The notes under the pieces: model-generated
What the model was told of the DNA's origin: nothing
The model's database searches: none
What the model saw: only the letters and a program-made list of their open reading frames with translations
Part shown: piece by piece, positions 1-8,478 of the stretch
Numbering within the stretch: the first letter of the stretch is position 1
Layout: the number at the start of each line of letters is the position of its first letter
Origin: Lobulomyces angularis
Lineage: Eukaryota > Chytridiomycota > Chytridiomycetes > Lobulomycetales > Lobulomycetaceae
Assembly: GCA_027604685.1 (NCBI GenBank)
Contig: JADHYX010000115.1
Location: forward strand, 38,113-55,903
DNA length: 17,791 bases
Direction of reading: 5' to 3'
Program-made: the position numbers and the translations under genes

Positions 1-514
1 AAAATGAAGGCAATTTATTGCCAAGTTTCTGCAGTTTAAGTAAAATCAAAAAAAGAAAACTTGTTTAAAAAGGTTTTTCATCGACATTTTTTAAACGGTT
101 ACCCATTGCGTTAATAAAGTTTTAGAGGTTAAGCTTAATTCAAAGCAGCAACATTTCAACAAAATAAAGCAGAAAAAAAAAGTGGGGTGAATTGGGAAGA
201 AGGAAATCGTAGCTAAAATATTAAACAATGTGGTTGTTATTTTTTCTTACTTCAAATTTAAATATATCATTGTCAATTTTTGTTATAAAAACTTCAGAGG
301 CGCAAAGGCTAATTTTTGCCTCAAATAAATTTTGATTTTGGAGTTTTCTCTTTTTTTAAAGTTCTTCCTTATTAAAAAACATAACCTGGTATTAGAATCC
401 TTGCAAGTTACTAGTAATCATCTTCAAGTACTGCAATTTCAATCCTGTCACTTCGACTCGAAAACTTGTCTCTTTTTTTAAGTTATTCTCTACAGAGTTA
501 TATACAATAATCAT
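1..514. other. intergenic, upstream of the K+ channel gene
   Basis: I see no coding exon, RNA gene or clear repeat in this stretch on either strand. It is AT-rich with short homopolymers. The 3' part must hold the promoter and 5' leader of the channel gene that starts at 515, but I cannot point to a convincing TATA box or other element. A neighbouring gene may lie just beyond the left edge. Confidence 0.4.
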
Positions 515-2221
515 ATGGGTTGTTGTGGTGAAGCAGATTGGAAAAGAGAACAAATCGCTGACCATAAATTTGATTACATTAATGTATTATATAACTTTTA
601 AACTCTTATATTCTCAAAACTTTTTTTTTTTTTTTTGTAAATTACCTTTCATTTTTAGGTCGACGATTTTATCACTGACTCAGTTTTTTCTTATATAAAA
701 TATTTCTGGCTTTTTTTAATTACTTTGAAGTCAATATTGGTTTACATGGCTGATGTTGGTATCGTAATTATATACGTTTCCTCTTATAAAACACTGATTA
801 GGTAAAGGTTAAAATAAAAAAAACGTTTTAATGTATCATTTTATTTCTTATACAATACTAGTGATTCTGGATGTGATATAACGGAGTCAGGCGGAGATAG
901 TTTCATGAATAACCCTGCACTTTGTTTCAATAAAGGAGTTGTCAGTACTCATTTGGATTATCTACCACGAGTTTTAATTGTTTTGGGCTCCGTTTTAATA
1001 TCCTTCGTTTTACTCATCATTGACTGGGTTAAAGCCAAACGAATTATTAAATCAAAGGATATCAGTTACAGTTTAACTAGTAATGTGACATACCGATATT
1101 ATTCTATACAGTCATACGCTTATTTCTGCTTTTTTCAAAAGATCCAAAATAGCAGAAGGACTATGGACATTTTGGCCTTCTATGTTTTTTTTACATTTAA
1201 AAGTAATAAAAAATTATTATTAACTTTTTTTCTTTTTTTTTATTATTTATTTAATATTAATTTTTTTTTTTTTTTTTTTTTTAAAGGTTGGAAAAAATTG
1301 TTCCTTGCAGAACTACCGCGTCAATTTCTCTATGGATTATTCTTTACTGAAAACTTAATACAAACTTATCAAGATCAAAAAGGATTGAAGGCCAATAAGG
1401 ATGTTGCCTCCTTTGATCTGTTTTTGCATAGTGTAAAAGTTTACTTTCAAAATATTGCTGCCAGCCCAACAATTTTGGCACAACAATGTTTGATGTTATT
1501 TACAGTATTAATTTGGATATTCAGTTTTATCAGTTTTATCTGTGCTATTTTTATATATTTTCCGTTACTTGCAAAAATTCAAGGAAATTTAAAGGAATAT
1601 TGTTGCCATAAAATTGATAAGAGGTATTTTTTGCTTTTTTTTTATTTTTATTTATAATTTTGTAGAATTGATGGCATTCTACGCAAGCAATCAAAAAAGA
1701 GAGTGGAAGAAGCAACAAGGCATGAAATGGAAGAAATTGGTAATATGAAATCAGCTGCTATAAAATATAACCCAGATGCTTACTCTGATTCAGATGTTAC
1801 CTCCGATTATTGTAGTTCAAATAAGGGATCAAAAAGAGTTCCGCCTCCGCTAGGTATTTCCCTACTCAACATTGCAAACTCTTTTATCCTTTTATTTTTA
1901 TTAGGATTATCAGTTGGACCAACCATTCCTGAAATGCGTGAGGAGGATTTTTCACCTCATCATTATTCCTCAGGACCGCAATATAATCATGTACAGTACT
2001 CTCAACAACAGCATCCACATTATAATATTCAAGGCTATCAGGCACAATACCACCCAAACCCTAACTATTCCCAACAATCCCAATACAGCGCTTCCACTTA
2101 TAACCCGTACCAAAATGATGCTAGATATAATTTTGATAATGGGAGTCTTTTATCCACCCCTAGCAGAAATTATAAAGTAAACCAGCAGCAGGGTTATGGT
2201 GGAAATAATCAAATACGTTAA
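515..2221 (+). CDS. Kch1/Prm6-family fungal potassium channel
   Basis: Spliced model: exons 515-583, 659-801, 862-1202, 1287-1623, 1666-1853, 1905-2221; 464 aa. All junctions keep frame. The N-terminus MGCCGEADWKREQIADHKFD, the membrane segments that follow (around LITLKSILVYMADVGIVIIY and VLIVLGSVLISFVLLIIDW) and the motifs KAKRIIKSKDISY, YRYYS and FTFKSWKKLFLAELPRQ match what I remember of the fungal KCH family. In yeast, Kch1 and Prm6 mediate low-affinity K+ influx linked to calcium signalling during the pheromone response; the same role here is inference. The MGCC start could be acylated. After the last membrane segment (about TVLIWIFSFISFICAIFIYF) the cytosolic tail is basic, then very rich in Gln, Asn, Tyr, His and Pro. 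The intron at 1854-1904 has a length divisible by three and no stop; retained, it adds 17 mostly hydrophobic residues. The intron at 1203-1286 is also stopless. Confidence 0.86.
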
Positions 2222-2629
2222 AAAAAAAAATATATAAATTTTAAAAAAAAAAAAATAAAAAAATAAGCAGATAAATAAATATATATTCTTATATATATTG
2301 ATTTTAAGATTATTTTTTTATTTTTCATCATAATGAAACGGGTTGACCACATAATAAAGAACTATTGTTTATTTTTATTATTATTATTATTTTTTTTAAT
2401 ATAATCTTCAAATTTCAATTTTTTTTACTTTAATTTTTTTTTTTTTTTAAAAAGCTTTATAAGTTGTTATGATTGAATTTTATTACAAAATAATTTTTTA
2501 AACCTATTTTTAAAAGGAAGTTAAAATAAAAAAAAAAATTATATATATGTGTATTAGAGGTTTTAAACAAAACATATATGATATAGATTGGGTATTTTAA
2601 CTCCAATAATTTAATAACTTGAAATATCA
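2222..2629. other. convergent intergenic spacer
   Basis: About 400 bases separate the 3' ends of the channel gene and the coiled-coil gene. The stretch is almost pure A/T, with A-runs just after the channel stop and T-runs around 2420-2450. These probably serve as 3' UTR and polyadenylation sequence for both genes. I see no gene in it. Confidence 0.5.
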
Positions 2630-4509
2630 TTAGCGACTTAAGAGATACGAAATCACTAAACCAAAGGCAATAACTAGGATAGCAGTCTACCAACATTTCA
2701 ATTTTAGAAAAAAAATAAAATTTTTACCTTCACAATACTATTTTTTTGTTCAGAATTATTGTAATCCAAATTTTTTCGGCTGTTTAATTTTTCTTTAAGC
2801 TCTTCTGAATTTTTTTCTTCTTCCTCTAGTCGAGACTTTAGTGATTCAATAGTTTGTTCATTGTTCTTTTTTTCTATCTCAAGCACCATTAACGTTTTTC
2901 TTGTTGTATCTACTTCTTCTTCTAGTTGTTTAATCTTATGCAACATATCCTTTTCTTTTACATTATTCATAGCTTTTTCAGTGCCCTCTGCAATTGTAGA
3001 TTCTTTTTCATGCTGCTTTTCTATTGTTTTATTTAGCTCCTTTATCTCCAACTCCAATTTTTTTTTTGATTGTAAAATTTTATTGAAATCCAATTGGCTT
3101 AAATTTAATTCTTTTATCAAGTTTTCGTTTTCATTTTTTAAATCTCTAATTATATTTTCCTTTGAATTTAATTTTAATATTTCTCTCTTCAAGTTCGTTT
3201 GGTATTCTTCAGACTTTTTTCGAATTGTGCTTTCCAGCTGCTCGCGGGTTAAATCATTTTCAGATTTATCATTTTTTATTTTTATTTCATTTTCCAATTC
3301 AGTAACTGTTTTCAAACTTTCCTGTAACTTTAACTTCAATTCATTTAACTCAGTATAAAAAGTTTTCTTTTCTTTTTCAAATCCATCAATGAGTATACCA
3401 TATGAGGTATTTTCTTCTGTTAAATTTATAATATTTTTTTCAAATTCATCCGCCTTTCGGTCAAAATTACTTCTTTCCGTTTTTAGTGCAGCAGTTTCAC
3501 TCTTCAATAAAAGATTTTCCTGTTCAATTGCCTTTGACTTTGCTATTATTTCTTCCAATTTTTTTTTTAATTTCTGAGAAATATCCTTTTCTTCTACTAG
3601 CTGATTTTGCAATAGAGATAAACTTGCTTGATTTTTTTTTACGCTCTCCAAAGCAACCTTTAATTGTTCCAACTGATTATTTAGATTTTCTCCTTTTACA
3701 ATTTCGTTCTTTGTTTGAAAAATAAAAAAAATTAATGAACTGCCAACATTGTGAATTATTTTACATCCAGAACTCCATATAGGCCTTCATAAACTAAATT
3801 CTTTACTGTATCGCCTTTAGATATACTAAACCAAAAAAGGATAACAATTTTTAAATAAAATTTCAATACTTTTCGTTATTTGAGTTTATAGTTTTGTCAT
3901 ATGGAGGCGGTGCCTGCTGAGTTTCAGAAAATTTTACAATACAAGATACCTTTTTGTATAAAATACTAACTCCATCTGCATCCAAAATATCAATACCATT
4001 TGAAGTAAAAAAAAAAAAATAAAAAATAAAAAATAAGTATTAAATTAATAATAGTAAAAATTATAAGTTATTTAATACAAATTCTAAAACGTCATTAGAC
4101 ATAATTTGAAATGGTGAGCTCTCAATGCCTTCATCGGAGAGTCTCTTTGAATTTATAAAAGTGCCATTTGAGCTTCCCTTATCCTGGATAAAAACTTTAC
4201 CATCTTGAAAAAAAATTTCGGCATGATTCCTACTTAAAACTTTTGAGTCAAATAGTCCATTAGTAGGAGAAGGTAAGCACTTTGGAGGTAATTTTCTTCC
4301 AATTTTGACAGGTTCAATCAAATCAAGGGTTTTTTCAGCAAAGACATCTCCAGTTGTTGGAGAAAGCTTTATAATAGGATACTGACTTTTGACATTCAGT
4401 GCATTTAACAATTGTCTACTATCTAAAATAAAAATAAAAAAAATAAAAATGATTTAAAATATAGGTTATTACCTTTTCGTTTTATCTGTTGACTATTTTC
4501 AGTCATCAT
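2630..4509 (-). CDS. FHA-domain, coiled-coil, tail-anchored protein of the Far9/Far10/Vps64/SLMAP type (STRIPAK subunit)
   Basis: Minus-strand exons: 4509-4473, 4422-4079, 3997-3870, 3825-3765, 3708-2728, 2686-2630; 535 aa. The FHA domain (about residues 45-155) shows IGRK at 53-56, SRNHAEI at 76-82, DKGSSNGTFIN at 93-103 and, across an intron, LEF joined to GIDILDADG. A long Glu/Lys-rich coiled coil fills residues 191-517. The last exon encodes only TAILVIAFGLVISYLLSR and a stop, a typical C-terminal tail anchor. This FHA, coiled-coil, tail-anchor order is that of SLMAP and its fungal relatives, which place the STRIPAK phosphatase complex on ER or nuclear-envelope membranes. The subunit identity is from family knowledge; the membrane site is inference. 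Odd: intron 4078-3998 has no AG at all on the sense strand, so its 3' splice site is not canonical. Failure to remove the last intron (2727-2687) would end the protein as VKILFFF without the anchor. Confidence 0.82.
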
Positions 4510-5607
4510 TTAATTATCAGCAAAGTACTTTTTTTGTAAAATTATAAAAGCAAAAATTTTTGTATTTATTTTAAATAAAAGTGAGGAATATTATAAGGTA
4601 TGTTAATAAAATATAATATAGCAATTAATATAAAATCTTTAACTGATATTTATAGCTTTAGTGTGAGAGATAAATAATATAAAATGTATTTAATTTAACT
4701 TCAAAAATTTCAAATTTTTTACTTCTTTGTTCCACCACTTAAAAATTTTTGAACAAGAATGAGGAAATAGCAACTGTAAAATGATGTGAATTGTTTTTAT
4801 CCAGAACTGTAACAGATCACGTTTTGCTGCATGAATAGCATGATGTAAGATGTAGGGTGAAGGTTTAACATTTTTCACCACTAATAGCGTTTTATTTTTC
4901 AGTTTTAAATAAAATTATTAAGATTATGTGATTTCGTTATTTAAGAATCCTTACGGCAAATTAAAAAATTAACAACAACTATTATTTAATCTAAACTATG
5001 AACTTTTTTTTTTTTATGAATTGAAAGCATAACTTGATATACGGTTTTTTAAGATATATTTTATGTAAGCAATTGAAACTGTTTTTTATTATTATATCTT
5101 TTAAATCTAGTCAAACAAATGCTAAAATTGTTACCTTTCTCAAATTCAGCATTGACTAAATTTACAAGGAATGAGTTTCCAGAGCCTTAAAACAAATAAT
5201 AAATTGATTAAGCAGTCGTAGAAAATACAAATTTTGAGAAAAAGGTAATTTCGAAAAGGTTAATTTAAAAAGGATCTTAATGTTAAATTGTTTATCAAAA
5301 CCCAGAGCTAAAATTTGATTTATAAAAAGTTTTAATAATTACATTTGATGGTTACATCTATGATAATTCTACTTCTATAATAAAAATAATCACAAACAAG
5401 ATTGATTCAACATCGCCAGTTTGAAAGCAAGGTGAGACGAATTTTATATATAAGTATATAATTAATTTAATTGCTGGGAATAACCAAACAATGTAGAGGA
5501 TAAAAACTCTAAGTTAGAAGAAACAAGAGACATTTTAAAAGGATTGGTCATCAAAAAATATATTATCTTTTATCAATGTTGTGCAACAATGGTAGAATAT
5601 ATTGACA
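4510..5607. other. unresolved region with possible exon fragments, mostly minus strand
   Basis: About 1.1 kb with no gene I can name. On the minus strand, 5185-5135 is an exon-like 51-base piece between a T-rich AG and a GTAAC donor, reading SGNSFLVNLVNAEFEK. It joins in frame to an acceptor near 5080, adding VSIAYIKYILKNRISSYAFN and a stop. Further upstream, a reading frame from about 5551 starts MTNPFKMSLVSSNLEF. Separately, 4881-4690 is open for about 63 codons (ILHHAIHAAKRDLLQFWIKT) with stops close upstream. These pieces may belong to a small unknown minus-strand gene, to a decayed one, or to chance. The stretch next to 5607 must hold the promoter of the phosphatase-like gene. Confidence 0.22.
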
Positions 5608-6396
5608 ATGGAGTTTTTAAACGTCCCAGGTAATTTGAAAAATAACTGCAGTTAATAAGTAATCTTAATAGATTTATTTGGAATAGTGGAAAAAGATTTT
5701 TACAGATCAAAGTTACTTTCTTCTTCTTCACACTATAATTTCATAAAAACGTTACAATTAAAAACTGTCATAGTTTTATCCAATGAAGTACCAACAAAAA
5801 GTTTGTCTACTTTTTTAGAAGAACAAAAAATTAAGATAGTAAATATTATCATGAAGAACTTTAAAGTTTCGTTACCTTTTTTCTTTCAGTTTTCATTAGG
5901 TTCAAATATACCCAAAAATACCTGGAGACCTATCAGCGAAGAAGCTATTAAGGAAGGACTTCAAATTTGTTTAGAAAGAAGCAATTTACCCTGTAAAATA
6001 TTATGCAGTTTTATATTTTATTTATTTTTTTTTAGGTCTTGTGATGTGCGCTACAGGATACCAAGATACGGGAACCTTCGTAGGATGTTTTAGGAAATTG
6101 CAAGGTATTGTATAAATGTTAATTTTTTTATAACTTTTTTTTTTTTTTGTTTTTAGGTTGGAACTTTAATGGAATCTTTTTCGAATATCAAAGTTTTGCT
6201 GGAACCAAAAGTAGATATGTTAACGAGCAGGTGTTTTTAAAAATATTAGTGTTTAGCATACTAATGTTTTTAGTTTATAGAATTATTTGATTTAGACTTA
6301 ATAACAGTACCTAAAGATCCCCCTTTTTTATTGATTAGTCAGCCCAATAGAATCGAATCTGTAAAAACTAATAACGACATTCCATTAGATACCTAA
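5608..6396 (+). CDS. Siw14/Oca-family phosphatase-like protein with degenerate active site
   Basis: Exons 5608-5629, 5672-5838, 5890-5992, 6036-6104, 6157-6230, 6274-6396; 185 aa, about the length of one plant-and-fungi atypical dual-specificity phosphatase domain. Family marks in order: VPDLFGIVEKDFYRS near the N-terminus, LQLKTVIVLS, PISEEAIKEGLQICL, the signature loop, FVGCFRKLQGWNFNGIFFEY, and EQFIELFDLDLI. The normal P-loop is HC-five residues-R-T-G. Here it reads MCATGYQDTG: Cys102 is kept but the Arg position is Asp108. Phosphate binding should be lost, so I predict a non-catalytic member, comparable to yeast Oca4 or Oca6; I cannot say which. The yeast proteins work in the oxidant-response/inositol pyrophosphate-linked Oca group. 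The second intron (5839-5889) is stopless and divisible by three; removing it restores the family sequence. The last intron has a textbook TACTAA branch site (around 6259). Confidence 0.82.
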
Positions 6397-6786
6397 ACAA
6401 CTAAATTTTTATTTGAAGTGTTTGAGTCAGTATTGACAACAATATTTTAAGGTTTTATATAAACAATTTTTAATTAGAAAGTAAATAAATTGTTTTCCTT
6501 TCAGCGAATTTTTGCACTTACCAGTAAAATTTGAAGTATAGTTCTCAAAAAATTTGAAAAAAGTGAAAGAACAAAACAAAAATATTGAATTGTAATTTTC
6601 ATTAATTAACTAAACCTTATTTAATCTATCAAAAAAAAAAAAAAAAGAAAAAATATATACTTTTCAATTCTAATTAAGCTATATGATTTAATTATTCTTT
6701 TTTTTTTTTTTTTTTAATTTTTGAATTTTATAAAATTTTTTATTTGTATTTCTCAAAGTAAAAAATTTTGTATACCAATAAAGTTC
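6397..6786. other. intergenic spacer
   Basis: About 390 bases between two tandem plus-strand genes. It contains an A-run near 6631-6650 and a T-run near 6698-6715 and is otherwise A/T-rich without a recognisable gene. It must contain the 3' end of the phosphatase-like transcript and the promoter of the TMEM170 gene. Confidence 0.4.
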
Positions 6787-7441
6787 ATGAATTTAAATTA
6801 TTCAATATGGTATGTATATACCACCTTTACAAAATATATCAATAACTTCAAAATATGATTTTAAAAAAAAAAAAAAAAAAAATAGGAATCAAAACAGAAG
6901 TTATCCAAACAATTATACCAGACCAATTTGGCCAAATTTAGAAATATTTAATAATAATACACTCATCATTGGAACTTTCGCTGACTCACTGACGGAAGGA
7001 GTTCTTATTTTTCAGCAAGGTAATGGTTTTTATATAATTACATTATTTTTTATACTTTCTTGTTTTTTTTATTTTTTAGATATTTTAATTTTCTCAATCC
7101 TCTATTCATCAATAGTGTTTTTATTTCTTTTTACAATAATGATATTTTTAAATCTGATAAATTTGTACAGATCTTCAGTAAACAGTTACTCTGCATCAAA
7201 TTCAAATAGAAGCTGTTTTGATTTAAATTTTTTTAAAAAAAAAAATACTAAATATTTTATATTCATTTTATTAATTTTAATTGTCTTTGGAATATTGGCT
7301 GGAGTTGTGCATGGCATTGTCATTGGTTTTATGCTCAGCAGTGTGTATAATACTGGAATATTTTCAGTACCAACTTGGATTCCATTTTGCTGGGCTATAT
7401 GTTTAGGTTCAAGTTATGCTATCACTAGTAGAGTTTTGTGA
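6787..7441 (+). CDS. TMEM170-family small membrane protein
   Basis: Preferred exons: 6787-6809, 6886-7019, 7080-7441; 172 aa. The protein has an asparagine-rich N-terminus, then hydrophobic segments around ILYSSIVFLFLFTIMIFL, FIFILLILIVFGILAGVVHG and PTWIPFCWAICLGSSYAI. The C-terminal half, with GIVIGFMLSSVYNTGIFSVP and the WIPF motif, matches my memory of TMEM170 (Pfam family 'putative transmembrane protein 170'), which acts in shaping ER and nuclear-envelope membranes in animals. The fungal role is not known to me. Start choice: ATG 6787 with a GTATGT donor at 6810 is consistent in frame, but the acceptor follows a run of about 20 A, not T. The alternative is an ATG at 6812 inside that intron, read straight through, which would give a Lys6 tract. 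The second intron (7020-7079) is stopless and divisible by three. Confidence 0.72.
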
Positions 7442-7703
7442 TGATCAAATATGAGTGTAAAGTGATTCTTGTAGCTGCTTACAAGTCCTTTGCGAAAAAT
7501 TGGTGGAAAATTCAACAATATATTTAATATAGGTGCATAAAATTAGCAGTAAAAGTTTTTATGATACAGTAATTTAATTTAAAAAAAAAAAGAAGATGTA
7601 GATGGTAATTTTACATTAATAAAGTAATAATTCATTTTAATTTCACTGCATTTTCAATATTGAGGAGAAAATGACAAAACTAGTAAATTTATTTATTTTT
7701 TTG

Positions 7704-8346
7704 TTAAAATCCAAAAGCGGGAGGTGGTGGAGGAAACGCTGAAGTATTAACTGGAGTTGAAGCATTTGTAGAACCGGAAATAGGATTACCGGTGTTTCCT
7801 GTATTTCCATTACTTGGTACACTAGGAATGCCACTGTTGGAATTTCCATTATTGGGATTTCCGCCATTGCTGTTGTTATTTCCTGCATTGGTATTTTCCG
7901 TATTTCCGCTGTTGCTATTGGTATTTCCTGCATTGGTATTTCCCGTATTTCCGCTGTTGCTATTGGTATTTCCTGCATTGGTATTTCCCGTATTTCCGCT
8001 GTTGCTATTGGTATTTCCTGCATTGCTATTTCCGTTGTTTCCGGCATTTCCAGCATTGTTATTTCCGTTGTTTCCATTGTTGCCCGCATTGCTATTTCCA
8101 TTGTTTCCCGTATTTCCAACATTGTTATTTCCATTGTTTCCAGTATTTCCTCCACCGATATTTGTGTTTCCATTGTTATTAGTATTTTGGTTAGGATTGT
8201 TGTTAGTATTTTGGTTAGGGTTGGTATTTTGGTTAGGATTAGTATTACTATTTCCATTCGAGTTAATTGTATCAGAAGGATTTCTTCTTCCATCACTTCC
8301 TGGTCCAGAAGAGGTGGTTCCAGATGCTCTAGCAGAAAGTGCACCA
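7704..8346 (-). CDS. Asn/Gly/Ser/Thr-rich repeat exon, probable 3' part of the neighbouring pseudo-pepsin gene
   Basis: A 213-residue open frame ends in TAA at 7706-7704. It begins after an AG at 8348-8347 and has no start codon of its own, so it needs an upstream exon ending in phase 2. Content: GALSARASGTTSSGPGSDG, then NPNQNTN repeats, then GNTGNNGNSNAGN-type repeats, and a non-repetitive end, STPVNTSAFPPPPAFGF. I chose this frame because it gives a coherent low-complexity hydrophilic protein; the other frames are open too because the DNA repeats. No GPI signal or membrane segment is visible at the end. It most likely continues the secreted protein ending at 8479, but joining needs a change of frame at the A-run 8492-8486. 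It could also be the remains of a separate repeat gene. Confidence 0.5.
7879..8013 (-). repeat. three 45-bp tandem repeats (15-residue Gly/Asn/Thr/Ser unit)
   Basis: Copies begin at 7879, 7924 and 7969 and are nearly identical, with a partial fourth from 8014. Each encodes 15 residues of GNTNSNSGNTGNTNA type on the minus strand. More diverged relatives of the same 6-15 base modules extend to about 8160. Such in-frame minisatellites typically vary in copy number between strains. Confidence 0.85.
8179..8240 (-). repeat. short NPNQNTN-coding repeats
   Basis: The core gtattttggttagg recurs at about 8181, 8205 and 8223 with spacings of 24 and 18 bases, all multiples of three. On the minus strand it encodes repeated NPNQNT. 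Confidence 0.75.
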
Positions 8347-8355
8347 CTGTTGTCG

Positions 8356-8386
<31 letters not shown>

Positions 8387-8478
8387 TTTTTTAATTATGA
8401 ACTCCAATTTTTTTTTAAATTTTAGCTAACAAACTCTTTAAATCAATTTTATTTGTGGCCTTTGCCGGCTTGCACTTT

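Noticed and set aside
2861..3725. Plus-strand Phe/Ser-rich frames opposite the coiled coil
   Set aside because: Antisense of a Glu/Lys-rich coding exon naturally yields long Ser/Phe frames; no family features or splice logic.
3974..4078. Using the nearest AG (3975-3974) as acceptor for the FHA intron
   Set aside because: It removes the conserved GIDILDA residues and leads to an early stop, though it remains possible if the gene is disabled.
5866..5889. A 24-nt intron in the Oca-type gene (gtttcg to tttcag)
   Set aside because: A 51-nt intron using the upstream GTAAAT donor at 5839 and the same acceptor keeps frame and gives a better family match (IKIFSLGSN), so no ultra-short intron is needed here.
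7792..8382. Open frames on the plus strand (Phe/Pro/Leu-rich) and in another minus frame across the repeat exon
   Set aside because: They are shadows of the tandem repeat: because unit lengths are multiples of three and lack stops, several frames are open. The hydrophilic N/G/S/T minus frame is the coherent one and matches a phase-consistent splice acceptor.
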